From HGM04593 sp045647745 (GTDB lineage Bacteria > Bacteroidota > Bacteroidia > Bacteroidales > Bacteroidaceae): a stretch of DNA of 33,588 nucleotides. The translations under genes were made by a program, and so were the position numbers. Within the stretch, counting starts at the first letter, position 1. The number at the start of each line of letters is the position of its first letter. The stretch is taken from the NCBI GenBank assembly GCA_045647745.1, contig JAZRMQ010000012.1:1-33588 (forward strand). Reading direction: 5' to 3'. The notes below the pieces were generated by a model, which did no database searches, had not been told where the DNA came from, and worked only from the letters and a program-made list of their open reading frames with translations. Below, one piece after another: positions 14,981 to 23,744 of this stretch.

Positions 14981-17900
14981 TTATTTTGCAATGAATTTCT
15001 TTCCGTTCTTTATGTAGATACAGCCTTGTTGCGGTTCAATGACTCTGCGGCCTTGCAGGTCATATATTGCATCGTCATATTCACGCTCAAAGCTCTCTAC
15101 AACCGGTTCAACAGAGGTCAAGCCTCCATCAGCTTCAAGGTATTCAGTGTTCTCGCGTTCAAGGATAAAACTCTCGATTGTCATACAAATCTTCTCGTTC
15201 ATATTTACAATAAGTCCGAGAGAGACCTCGCTCTCCTCCTCGAGGTTAAACTTGACGCTGTTTGAAGATGTATAATCTTTATGAGTCATCTTAACATAGG
15301 CAAGAGCATCCTCGATGCTTGCTGTTCCGGGGAAATTAGGCCCGTCATTCACTGCCAGATAGCTGTTGCCACACTGTCCCTCCCACTTGCTGTGGTATTT
15401 TGCTGTGAAGCTGTATGCACCGGCCGGCAAGGTTATTGTTTGATAAACCTTGTGGTTGCTCAAAGTGCTGAACCCGTCCCAAATAGTGGTGAAGGTCATA
15501 CAATAGTCCTTCTCGGCGTCAACGTGTGCTCCGGTTGTGATGTTACCCGATGTAACGGCATTCTCAATTTTCCAACCTTTCAGCTCAAAGAAACGGTTGC
15601 TCACCGATGGGTTAATCTGCTTGCCGGCATTGTAACTGAACGCGGCACGATAGTTGGTCAAATAGTCGGCAGTTATATTGTCGCTGTATCCACTGCTTTC
15701 GGCGCTAAGACTGAACACACCCTTTGACAATCCCCAAGCATCGCCATCGGGGCCAAAGCCACTGCGCACACCATCGTTGCCACGGCCTGTTCGGTCAATC
15801 ACATTGCCACCACTCTGGTTAAAGTCGTAGTAGAGCAATAGCCCATCCTGTGTGGCAGGGTTCTCTATCGGCTCATTGCAAACAGCAAGCAGTTCGCTGT
15901 CTTTGACAGCTTTGTTCCAGATGCGAAGCTCATCAATCTGTCCGCTCATCTTCGCATAATCGTTACCGATAGTAAATCTTGTGAGTGAAGCAATCTTTGT
16001 GTTGTATGAGATATAACTTCTTGAATAGTATGCACCATCGCGGTAGAACTCTGCATAATCTCCGTTAATGATAACCGCATAGTGGTGCCACTCGTTGGCT
16101 ATCACAAATCCCGAGCCACTATCTCTGTTGGTGTTGTTAATGGCAAGGTTCATCGTGCCATTAGTCTTTGTTGTCAGCAGCAGAGTCGATTGTGAGTCGC
16201 CCAATCCAAGGCAAGCATCGATTAATTCATCGGGGCGCATCCACCACTCAATGGTCATTGTGGAGATGTTTGCCGGGATATTGGAAACGTTGGCTGTTAC
16301 TTTGGCATTATCGCGGCCGCTGAAATTCAAGCCGTTCTTGCTGTCGGCGTTGCACACAATCAAAGCGCGCTCTCTTGTGACGCTGTTTGTGCCAAGGTTG
16401 TTGCTTGCATTCAGTGTCACTTTGTAGACTCCGCTGTTTTTCGGAGTGAGGCTGCTGTGCTGTCCGTTGATGATGTATTTCTTATTTGAACTCTCAACTA
16501 TCCACTCCCACTCTCTTGGGTTGTATTTAGATTTATCGGTCAAATAGGTCTTTTCACCTTTTTGTATAACAGCCGGGCTAATCTCGAATGCTGCTGCAGG
16601 TTCAGAGCCTTGCACCGAGATTCTGACGTTTGACGTTGCGCTCTTTTTGCCCGAGAGTGATGTAACCTTCAGTGTAATGGTGTGCTCTCCGGGGTCTACA
16701 TAAACAGCGCTAGCACGAAGCCCCTCGGTTTTCTCCTCCTCTGCACCGGGAGTCGACCACTCGTATGTGTATCCGAGTCTGGGGTTCTCAACTATAAAGA
16801 ATACCTTTTCGCCCAAAATTACAGGGCTCTTGCTCACTTTGAATGTTGCATCGGCTGCAGCCTCCTCGTTTACGGTGAGTGTCTTTGTTTCAGTGATAGT
16901 TCTTCCGCTCGCATCCTCGGCTGTTATTGTAACGCTCTTTTGTCCGGCCGATGTGAATGTCACCATTGGTTCAGCTATTGCCAAATTGTTTATTCCTGCA
17001 TCGGGGATATTCCAAACAAGCTTTGTTACAGCGTCGCTGTATGCAGCCGATAGTTTAACCGGAGTGCCGGCATAAATGCCGCCAACAACAGGGTTGATGT
17101 TCGCTGTGAGTTCGGCAGTTGTGTTGCCGGAACTCTTGTTGCAGGTGGTGCTGGTGTAGTTGCTGTTTAAAATTTCGGCGTGGTTGCCATTGATATATTC
17201 GTGCAGCATTGCACTGCCGTTTACAGTGATAATATCTCCTTTATAGTAGGCGATGAGGCCCTTAGGGAGAATATTACCCGAGAATTGTGCAGCCTTGCTG
17301 CTCTTTATCTCACTGCTTGTACGCGCTCTGTTCCAGATGCGTATCTCGTCGTAGCTTGCGTTGGACGCATTATAATCATCGTTGGCTGTGAATATGAGAT
17401 TGCCCCATCCGCCAACGCCACTGTATGAATTTGAGGTAAGTGAACCTTTTCGCAATCCATCTATGTAGACAGACAAAGCATTGCCATCTATCACAAATGC
17501 AATATGTGTCCAAGTGCCGACTTTCAGCAATCCGGCTTCTGTTGAAATGCGGTTGTTTGTGTCCCAGCCTACGGTAAATGAACCATTGGCATTAGCGTGC
17601 ATCATAAATTGTCCCCATCCCGGTCCGGCACTTTGATTCCAGTCTCTCAACGTGTTGGGCTTTATGTAGAACTCCATTGTCATCTCGTTGTACTTTTGAT
17701 TGAACACGTTGGGAATGCTGAAACCAGAGACTTTAAGGTTGATGGCTTTGTTACCGGTGTCTTTTGCAACGGGAGCCTGCACTGTTATCTTTTGTGATTC
17801 TGTGCCATCGTCATATATTGCCGAAACACTGAATGTGCCACTCTGGTCAATACTGCCGGGGAGTGTGTATGCCAGTGTGTTTTCATTAACCTCGGCAATC

Positions 17901-19501
17901 TGCTCCTCATAGTGATATATTCTATACTTTGCAATTTTGTGCCCCGAGCGAAGAGGTTTTGCCCAAGATATTTTTCCTTGGTTGAATGTGATATTCTGTG
18001 GAGCGTAGTAGTCCTCGCCGTAAACAACAACAGATATTACAGTCTTGTTGCCGGCGCTCTTTATCTCAACGCCATTGCCAATATCGAACGGAGTCTCCAA
18101 ACCATCGAGGTTCGCCTCGTAGTCGATTATTGATGCATTGTGTATCTTGCCACTGCCTTTTCCCCAGCTTCTTGTCTCGACAATGAAGAAATATTTGAGT
18201 GGCATACTCTTGTCGAACCCGCTTGTGAGGTCGGTCAGGTCATATCCAAATTCCATTGGTTCGTAGTGCATACCATCTGCCCAACGACCAAGCATTGGCA
18301 CCTCGGGTGCAGGGTTCGTCTCTCCATATTTACCATCGCCGGCGTATCTAAAATGCTCGAACTCTATCATCTTTTCGGGTTCGGTAGCATTAATATCGGA
18401 TGAGACACCGGCAGATAGCTTCATTTCACTGCGACGTGAGTACTCCATCTTGAGCTTGATAGTGCGCAAAGGACGATAATCTTTTCTCACTTTGTAAATC
18501 TCGGGCTCCCACCAGTTTTTTGCAAATGTTCCATCGGTGTTGAATGATGCGCCACCATAAGCATAAGGGCAATAGATAAATCCGTTGTTTCCCCACCAAG
18601 TGCCCCAAGAGTTTACAATAATCCACGCACCAACCTCATCCTTGCTCTTTTCGCCGGCAACGCCATTGCCGTCGAGGTCGAACTCAATGCGGTCGTCGTA
18701 TCCGACAATTGTCAACGCGTGGTCCACCTGTGGTCCCCAAGCTTTGACATACTTCTTGCCAACAACGCCGGCTGCGCTGTTGGCTGCTGTGCTGGGGATT
18801 TTAGCATCGTAATTACCATCAGCGCTGGCAACACCAATACCGCAAATGCCACCGGCTTTAAAGCTGTTGTCGCCATTATGGTTCCAAAGCCAGTTTTTCA
18901 CTGCTTCGCGTCCCTCCTCGGTGCCTACGCTTACCGGAAAGTTTACCGGTGGGAGCATACGATTGTGCATAGCCTCGAACCATTTGTCGTATCCCTGCAT
19001 CCAACCAAAATTGTTGTTCTCGCAATCCTGATTGCCAAAAAGCGTCGAGTAGGTCTGTCCGCCATAGGTGGCTGCCGATGGCACGCCAATGCTTGTCACA
19101 AACTCATTCTTTCCCGAGTTGCCATTTGTGAGCAACCATACAAAGTGCGAGGGGTAGTAGTTCTCTGCCAGTTTACCATTGAGGTCGCGGTACGCATTGA
19201 GCTCGTATGTAAACATATAGCAGATGCGTGACGCCGAGCCACACGAGCCTCCATCTTGGTTGAATACCGGCGGAAAGAATTTCTGTTCGGCATTGTTTAC
19301 ATACGCCGGGCGTTGTGCTCTTGTTGCGACGTTGACGCCTTGTGCTTTCTTGGCGCCTTGTTGTGGCATCAGAGACCAATCGGGGTTTACCTCGTCGGTG
19401 TAATCGGGGTATAACTCTCTGTTAACCTCTGTTTGTGCGCTAAGACTCATTGGCAGTGCAATTGCCAGCACAAGAATGATTTTTGAAAGGTAGTTAGCCA
19501 T
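14981..19501 (-). CDS. Large secreted papain-like (C1) cysteine peptidase with LamG and PKD-like domains
   Basis: A 1506-residue secreted protein. Signal peptide 1-22 (ends SLSA/QT). A papain-like domain (about 65-330) shows NQDGGSCGSAS (Q82, C87), VDHALTIVGYDD (H261) and VNSWGTWWGNNG (N297), the C1 catalytic set. Two LamG/concanavalin-like domains follow (about 590-745 and 1060-1210), each ending in the typical DE(L/I)RIWN strand, with Ig/PKD-like modules between them (about 795-1050) showing GxxSVTITAEDASG-type strands. The C-terminus YDLQGRRVIEPQQGCIYIKN resembles the short sorting-like tails common on Bacteroidales exported proteins. Role: probably breakdown of surface or extracellular glycoproteins, with LamG domains for binding. 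It lies 32 bases after the GH20 gene on the same strand. Oddity: Gly follows the presumed nucleophile where papains have Trp. Confidence 0.85.
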   Translation of the reverse strand: MANYLSKIILVLAIALPMSLSAQTEVNRELYPDYTDEVNPDWSLMPQQGAKKAQGVNVATRAQRPAYVNNAEQKFFPPVFNQDGGSCGSASRICYMFTYELNAYRDLNGKLAENYYPSHFVWLLTNGNSGKNEFVTSIGVPSAATYGGQTYSTLFGNQDCENNNFGWMQGYDKWFEAMHNRMLPPVNFPVSVGTEEGREAVKNWLWNHNGDNSFKAGGICGIGVASADGNYDAKIPSTAANSAAGVVGKKYVKAWGPQVDHALTIVGYDDRIEFDLDGNGVAGEKSKDEVGAWIIVNSWGTWWGNNGFIYCPYAYGGASFNTDGTFAKNWWEPEIYKVRKDYRPLRTIKLKMEYSRRSEMKLSAGVSSDINATEPEKMIEFEHFRYAGDGKYGETNPAPEVPMLGRWADGMHYEPMEFGYDLTDLTSGFDKSMPLKYFFIVETRSWGKGSGKIHNASIIDYEANLDGLETPFDIGNGVEIKSAGNKTVISVVVYGEDYYAPQNITFNQGKISWAKPLRSGHKIAKYRIYHYEEQIAEVNENTLAYTLPGSIDQSGTFSVSAIYDDGTESQKITVQAPVAKDTGNKAINLKVSGFSIPNVFNQKYNEMTMEFYIKPNTLRDWNQSAGPGWGQFMMHANANGSFTVGWDTNNRISTEAGLLKVGTWTHIAFVIDGNALSVYIDGLRKGSLTSNSYSGVGGWGNLIFTANDDYNASNASYDEIRIWNRARTSSEIKSSKAAQFSGNILPKGLIAYYKGDIITVNGSAMLHEYINGNHAEILNSNYTSTTCNKSSGNTTAELTANINPVVGGIYAGTPVKLSAAYSDAVTKLVWNIPDAGINNLAIAEPMVTFTSAGQKSVTITAEDASGRTITETKTLTVNEEAAADATFKVSKSPVILGEKVFFIVENPRLGYTYEWSTPGAEEEKTEGLRASAVYVDPGEHTITLKVTSLSGKKSATSNVRISVQGSEPAAAFEISPAVIQKGEKTYLTDKSKYNPREWEWIVESSNKKYIINGQHSSLTPKNSGVYKVTLNASNNLGTNSVTRERALIVCNADSKNGLNFSGRDNAKVTANVSNIPANISTMTIEWWMRPDELIDACLGLGDSQSTLLLTTKTNGTMNLAINNTNRDSGSGFVIANEWHHYAVIINGDYAEFYRDGAYYSRSYISYNTKIASLTRFTIGNDYAKMSGQIDELRIWNKAVKDSELLAVCNEPIENPATQDGLLLYYDFNQSGGNVIDRTGRGNDGVRSGFGPDGDAWGLSKGVFSLSAESSGYSDNITADYLTNYRAAFSYNAGKQINPSVSNRFFELKGWKIENAVTSGNITTGAHVDAEKDYCMTFTTIWDGFSTLSNHKVYQTITLPAGAYSFTAKYHSKWEGQCGNSYLAVNDGPNFPGTASIEDALAYVKMTHKDYTSSNSVKFNLEEESEVSLGLIVNMNEKICMTIESFILERENTEYLEADGGLTSVEPVVESFEREYDDAIYDLQGRRVIEPQQGCIYIKNGKKFIAK

Positions 19502-19533
19502 AAGTCGTTATTTTTTTTAATTTTCTATGCTTG

Positions 19534-21588
19534 TTACTTTACTACAATCTCATCGGTGAAGAGCCAGCCACGTTGTGGACCGCACTCTGCGCGGTAGCGC
19601 ACGTAGCGTCCCTTGTCGCTTCCACTCCAGCCGTAGTTCTTGAATGAAAGCTCTTCGTCTCTCACAACGGTGTGTTCAATCAGAGCAATATCTCTGAATG
19701 TTGTTCCGTCGCTCGAGAGTGAAATTGTTACCTTTGCAGGGAACCAGACGTCGGGGATGCACATTTGCATAAAATCGGCAGCAATGCTGTTCAGCTCTTT
19801 CTCTGCTCCAAGGTCAATGGTTACATCTACTCCGTCTTTTATAAAGCCTTGCCATTTGCTATCGGTGTAGGTCCATCCTCCGCGCACGCCGTCGATAAGT
19901 GCTCTATTGCCTCCGGCGCTGTATTTTTCATTGAATGGCGCTGCGTTGGAATAGACAATCTCTCCGGCTGTGGCAAGGTGCTCAATGGGGGCTTGCGCCT
20001 CTTTGCGCTGCCCAAATTCATTGGCAAGGTCAAAAGCATTGTAGCCTTTGTTGCGCAACTCGTTGGTAGCTACTATTGCGCGTTGTTTGAAATTGTTGTA
20101 ATCACGCTCTTGTGGGTTGCTCCAACCAATCTCTGCAATGGCCAATAAACGTGGATAAATCATATATTCTACCAACTCTTCGGTGGGGATATATTCTACC
20201 CAGAGATTGCCTTGAACACCATATATAAGCTCTGCTTTTGCGCTGTCAATCTCGGCACGAGGGTTGTATGAGTAGACCTTCTCTATTGGCATATATGGCC
20301 CGAATGCCATTGGTTGGGTGTGTGGTGCATCTTGATAAGAATCGAGATAACAATATCCCCCGGGTGTCATAATAGCCTTGTGTCCGCTCTCAACAGCAGC
20401 AAGGCCGCCCTCTGTTCCGCGCCACGACATTACTGTGGCGTTGGGGGCAAGGCCGCCGTCTAGAATTTCGTCCCAACCGATAATCTGTCGGCCTTTGCTG
20501 TTGACAAACTTTTCTATACGTTGTATAAGGTAGCTCTGCAACTCATTTACATTGCTTAAATTCTCCTCTTTCATTCTCTTTTGACACAATGGGCAGTGCG
20601 GCCACGATGCTTTGCCTGCCTCGTCGCCACCAATGTGTATATATTCGCTTGGGAATAGCTCGATTATTTCGCCGAGAACATTCTCAAGGAACTCGAAAGT
20701 CTTTTCGTTGCCTACGCAAAAGTCGGCCTGTTTATAGGGCTCGTGGGTGCACGATAGCTCGGGGTAGGCTGTCAACACCTCCTCGCTGTGTGCCGGCATC
20801 TCAATTTCGGGGATAATGGTAATGTGTCGCTCTGCGGCGTATGCTACAAGCTCTTTGATATCCTCTTGTGTATAATAACCGCCGTATGCTCCTTTGCTGC
20901 CCTCTTCTACATATTCGCGGCTACCGAACCACCACTCTTTCCAAATGGCGGGTGAGCGCCAAGCTGCAAATTCAGTGAGTCGTGGGTATCTCTTTATCTC
21001 AATGCGCCATCCGGCTGCATCGGTCAAGTGAAGGTGTAGGCGGTTCATCTTGAAATGCGCCATTGCATCAATCTGTTTTTTAATAAACTCTTTGCCAAAG
21101 AAGTGACGGCTAACGTCGAGCATCAATCCACGATAGGCAAACTGTGGCTCGTCGGTTATTGTGCACACAGGGATATTTTTGCTGTCGTCGGCAAGCTGCA
21201 AGAGTGTCTGTGCTGCGTAAAAGAGTCCTGCGCTGCTTGTTGCCTTTATGCTTATCCTCTTTGGGGTTACGTCAATAGTATAACCTTCGGGTGAAGATAT
21301 TTTTTCAATCTTTTGGCACAGCTCCAGTGCTATACATTTTGTTGCTGAACTCTCATTGGTGGGCTCCAAAAGCTCTTCCCACTCGGCAAAAGCATTGATA
21401 ATTGCAGCCTTCTCCTCGCTTGGTGCATTGATGTAAAGTCTCGTTCCTTTGATGACTGTAAAACTGCCGGCAGAAATTTGTATGTTCTGTGGAACGGGCA
21501 ATAGAGTGTGGCTTCTTTCAACGCTCTCATCGTGCGCGCACGCGCATATTAATAAAAGGCTCACGAGCCCTAAGCAAAAGTTTTTCAT
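19534..21588 (-). CDS. Beta-N-acetylhexosaminidase, GH20 lipoprotein
   Basis: A 684-residue exo-beta-hexosaminidase that removes terminal GlcNAc/GalNAc from glycans. The start at 21588 is preferred over upstream in-frame ATGs because it gives a lipoprotein signal: MKNFCLGLVSLLLICAC with lipidated C17. Residues about 28-145 form the GH20b domain (PVPQNIQISAGSF). The catalytic barrel (about 150-500) has YRGLMLDVSRHFF, NRLHLHLTDAAGWRIEI and HIGGDEAGKASW, with the Asp322-Glu323 pair of substrate-assisted catalysis. The C-terminus (about 570-684) is a discoidin/F5-8C-like sugar-binding module (DVTIDLGAEKELNSIAADFM). Probably surface-exposed and active on mucin or other host glycans. Followed by the papain-like gene after 32 bases, so the pair may be co-expressed. 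Chitobiase activity on other substrates cannot be excluded. Confidence 0.94.
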   Translation of the reverse strand: MKNFCLGLVSLLLICACAHDESVERSHTLLPVPQNIQISAGSFTVIKGTRLYINAPSEEKAAIINAFAEWEELLEPTNESSATKCIALELCQKIEKISSPEGYTIDVTPKRISIKATSSAGLFYAAQTLLQLADDSKNIPVCTITDEPQFAYRGLMLDVSRHFFGKEFIKKQIDAMAHFKMNRLHLHLTDAAGWRIEIKRYPRLTEFAAWRSPAIWKEWWFGSREYVEEGSKGAYGGYYTQEDIKELVAYAAERHITIIPEIEMPAHSEEVLTAYPELSCTHEPYKQADFCVGNEKTFEFLENVLGEIIELFPSEYIHIGGDEAGKASWPHCPLCQKRMKEENLSNVNELQSYLIQRIEKFVNSKGRQIIGWDEILDGGLAPNATVMSWRGTEGGLAAVESGHKAIMTPGGYCYLDSYQDAPHTQPMAFGPYMPIEKVYSYNPRAEIDSAKAELIYGVQGNLWVEYIPTEELVEYMIYPRLLAIAEIGWSNPQERDYNNFKQRAIVATNELRNKGYNAFDLANEFGQRKEAQAPIEHLATAGEIVYSNAAPFNEKYSAGGNRALIDGVRGGWTYTDSKWQGFIKDGVDVTIDLGAEKELNSIAADFMQMCIPDVWFPAKVTISLSSDGTTFRDIALIEHTVVRDEELSFKNYGWSGSDKGRYVRYRAECGPQRGWLFTDEIVVK

Positions 21589-21609
21589 AATTGGATAATT
21601 CATTTTGTG

Positions 21610-21617
21610 CGAAGATA
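21610..21617 (-). promoter_or_regulatory. Possible -7 element for the GH20 gene
   Basis: The minus-strand TATCTTCG (21617-21610) is one base from the TAnnTTTG consensus and lies 22 bases before the GH20 start. No clear TTTG was found at the -33 position (the spot reads TATG), so this is tentative. The same octamer occurs before the beta-barrel gene at 12578. Confidence 0.3.
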
Positions 21618-21645
21618 TAATTTTTTTGAAAAAAAACATATTTTT

Positions 21646-21678
21646 TTTGGAAAGTATCTAAAAACTGTTTTATATTTG
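21646..21678 (+). promoter_or_regulatory. Promoter of the ABC-GntR module
   Basis: TTTG at 21646-21649, a 21-base spacer, then TATATTTG at 21671-21678, a full match to the Bacteroidetes consensus. Transcription should start near 21685, about 19 bases before the ABC ATPase ATG, and inside the palindrome at 21681-21702. Confidence 0.8.
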
Positions 21679-21680
21679 CA

Positions 21681-21702
21681 GTGTACTAATAAACTAATAC
21701 AC
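21681..21702. promoter_or_regulatory. Probable GntR (YtrA-type) operator
   Basis: GTGTACTAAT-AA-ACTAATACAC is a 22-bp imperfect palindrome (8 of 11 pairs match), which also contains ACTAATA twice in direct orientation. It directly follows the -7 box and covers the predicted start site, so a bound repressor would block initiation. The third gene of the operon encodes a YtrA-type GntR regulator, the likely ligand. Confidence 0.65.
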
Positions 21703-21703
21703 T

Positions 21704-22504
21704 ATGATAGAAGTTAAAGATTTGTCATTTGCCTATTCAAGCGAAAAGGTGTTGGATAGCATAAGCACCACTTTTGAGCAGGGGAGGGTGTACGGCCTGC
21801 TTGGTGCAAACGGCGTTGGAAAGAGTACACTTTTCAAACTTTTGTGTGGCTTGCTCACAACAAAAGAGGGTAGCATAAGCATCGATGGCTATTCACCGGC
21901 CGAACGCAAGCCCGGCTTCTTGTCGAAAATGTTCTATATCCCCGAGGATTTTCAAGGTCCCGAGGTGTCGATAAAGAACTATGCTGCCGGAATTTCAGCC
22001 TTCTATCCCAATTACGACGAGGAGTTGTTGCGTAGCCTTTTGAGTGATTTTGAGATAGACTACAACCGCAAATTTACAACCCTGTCATTGGGCCAACGTA
22101 AGAGAGCTATCCTTTGTGTTGCTCTTGCAATGAACACCGAGTATCTGCTGCTCGACGAGCCTACAAACGGCCTTGATATTCCCAGCAAGCTCGAGTTTCG
22201 CAAGATGGTGGCACGTACAATGGACGACAAGCGCACGATTATAATATCTACCCATCAGGTTAAAGATGTTGAGAATTTGCTCGACCATATAATGATTCTC
22301 GATAAGCGAGCTGTGCTGCTCGACAAGAGCGTGAGCGATATTCAGAGCGAGTATCTTTTTGAAATCTCCAATACAATCCCCGAGGATGCTCTTTACATTG
22401 AGGCCGGCCTTGGCGGTTGTTATTCAATCAGAAAGAATGTGAATGGTGAGGAGAGCCGCATAAACATAGAGCTATTGTTTAATTACATCAACTCAAAAAA
22501 GTAA
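21704..22504 (+). CDS. ABC transporter ATP-binding protein (YtrB-like)
   Basis: A 266-residue ABC ATPase energising a membrane partner encoded next. Walker A GANGVGKST (34-42), a signature LSLGQ (127-131, Gly at position 4 retained, second residue not Gly), Walker B LLLDEPTNGLD (148-158), and a switch His in IISTHQ are all present. The C-terminal 60 residues are a short extra domain. It is the first gene of a plus-strand operon behind the 21646-21678 promoter, with 6 bases to the membrane gene. Such ABC plus YtrA-type GntR sets are linked to response to cell-wall-active compounds in other bacteria; here that role is inferred only. Confidence 0.92.
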   Translation: MIEVKDLSFAYSSEKVLDSISTTFEQGRVYGLLGANGVGKSTLFKLLCGLLTTKEGSISIDGYSPAERKPGFLSKMFYIPEDFQGPEVSIKNYAAGISAFYPNYDEELLRSLLSDFEIDYNRKFTTLSLGQRKRAILCVALAMNTEYLLLDEPTNGLDIPSKLEFRKMVARTMDDKRTIIISTHQVKDVENLLDHIMILDKRAVLLDKSVSDIQSEYLFEISNTIPEDALYIEAGLGGCYSIRKNVNGEESRINIELLFNYINSKK

Positions 22505-22510
22505 ACGATT

Positions 22511-23326
22511 ATGAATGAGGTTTTTGATATAAAGCGTTTGTGGAAACTAATGCAATATGAGGTGGTGAACTATATTCCCAATTTTTTCAAGTCGCTCCTC
22601 ATCTTTTCGAGCGTGATTGCCGCTACGTGGATTTTCTCGCTTACAGTTGATTTTGCCGTTTTACCCGAAGGCAGGGATAAACTTGTCGCAACACTCTTTA
22701 CGCTGGCAGTAATATTGAGTCCTTTTATTGTCTACAAGGATATGAACAATAGAAAAAAGGGCTATATATACGCGATGATACCGGCGAGCACCCTTGAAAA
22801 GCTGTTGTCGATGGTTGTGCTGTGTGTTGTGGTTGTTCCGGTTCTGTCATACGCAATGCTCACAGCCACCGACCTTTTGCTGTGGCTCTTTACAAAAATC
22901 GGTATGGGGTCGTTCTACTCGATGGAGTTTTATAATCCTTTCACCGAAACTTTTGCGACACAGGTTTATGACGATGGAATACTCACCTATTCGTTGCCGG
23001 TGTTCGATGGCTTAATCTATTTTATGAATTTGGTCTCATACACAATAATGTTCAACACTATCTTCCGCAAGAATAAAGTGCTGAGAACCATACTCTTCAA
23101 TATAGCAATGGTATTTGCATTTGTTATTCTCACCTCGGTGATAATAAACATTACAACACCGGAATTCTGGGAGGGCATTGGACGCAGTCTTGAGGCCTAT
23201 TTCAGGGATTGGACAGCTGTGGAGGGCGTCAGGTTTTTGTTGAATATTATCCGAGTGATAAGCATTGTCTTTACCGCTCTGTTCCTAGCAATAGCATATT
23301 TCAGAATAAAAAGGGTTAACTATTAA
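22511..23326 (+). CDS. ABC transporter membrane partner, ABC-2-like
   Basis: A 271-residue membrane protein with about six hydrophobic helices: roughly 25-48, 58-76, 97-125, 165-185, 192-213 and 243-266. A cytoplasmic N-terminus (MNEVFDIKRLWKLMQYEV) is typical of ABC-2 type permeases. A large external loop rich in aromatic residues lies between helices 3 and 4 (MEFYNPFTETFATQVYDDG). Sequence motifs are too weak to name a subfamily. It lies 6 bases after the ATPase gene and ends a few bases before the GntR gene, so it is the natural membrane partner of that ATPase. Confidence 0.82.
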   Translation: MNEVFDIKRLWKLMQYEVVNYIPNFFKSLLIFSSVIAATWIFSLTVDFAVLPEGRDKLVATLFTLAVILSPFIVYKDMNNRKKGYIYAMIPASTLEKLLSMVVLCVVVVPVLSYAMLTATDLLLWLFTKIGMGSFYSMEFYNPFTETFATQVYDDGILTYSLPVFDGLIYFMNLVSYTIMFNTIFRKNKVLRTILFNIAMVFAFVILTSVIINITTPEFWEGIGRSLEAYFRDWTAVEGVRFLLNIIRVISIVFTALFLAIAYFRIKRVNY

Positions 23327-23338
23327 TTTGTGTCTATT

Positions 23339-23683
23339 ATGGAGTATAGCGAACATAAACCAATATATCTGCAGAACGTCGATTTGATGCAGGAGAAAAT
23401 TCTGCGTGGCGATTGGCGCGAGGAGGAGCGCATACCCTCTGTGCGCGAGATGGGTGCAATGGTTGGTGTTAATCCAAACACTATTGTCCGCTCCTATCAA
23501 CTGCTTGAGGCGCAGGAGATAATATACACCCAACGTGGCCTTGGCTATTTTGTCAAAGAGGGTGCTGTTGCGCGCATCAAAGAGAATGTGAAACGTGAGT
23601 TTATTGCCAATGAACTGCCGCAGTTCAAGGCAAAGGTCGAGATGCTTGGTATCACAAAAGAGGAACTTATGGAGCTCTTGTGA
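23339..23683 (+). CDS. GntR family transcriptional regulator, YtrA subfamily
   Basis: A 114-residue regulator from the ATG at 23339; an in-frame GTG at 23330 is possible but less likely. The N-terminal winged HTH (about 8-75) has the GntR signature: RIPSVREMGAMVGVNPNTIV, then RSYQLLEAQEIIYTQRGLGYFV. The C-terminal part is only about 40 residues, helical (ENVKREFIANELPQFKAKVE), which is the short dimerisation tail of the YtrA subfamily, without a ligand-binding FCD or UTRA domain. It is the third gene of the ABC operon, 12 bases after the membrane gene. The 22-bp palindrome over the operon start site is its probable operator, giving negative autoregulation. Confidence 0.93.
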   Translation: MEYSEHKPIYLQNVDLMQEKILRGDWREEERIPSVREMGAMVGVNPNTIVRSYQLLEAQEIIYTQRGLGYFVKEGAVARIKENVKREFIANELPQFKAKVEMLGITKEELMELL

Positions 23684-23744
23684 TTATGAAAAGTAAGCAT
23701 CAATAGATTTATTATAAAAAAACAGGTAACGATTTTTAATTTTT

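Noticed and set aside
21589..21639. Upstream in-frame ATGs for the GH20 protein
   Set aside because: They would add 17 residues ahead of a complete lipoprotein signal peptide, and overlap the promoter region.
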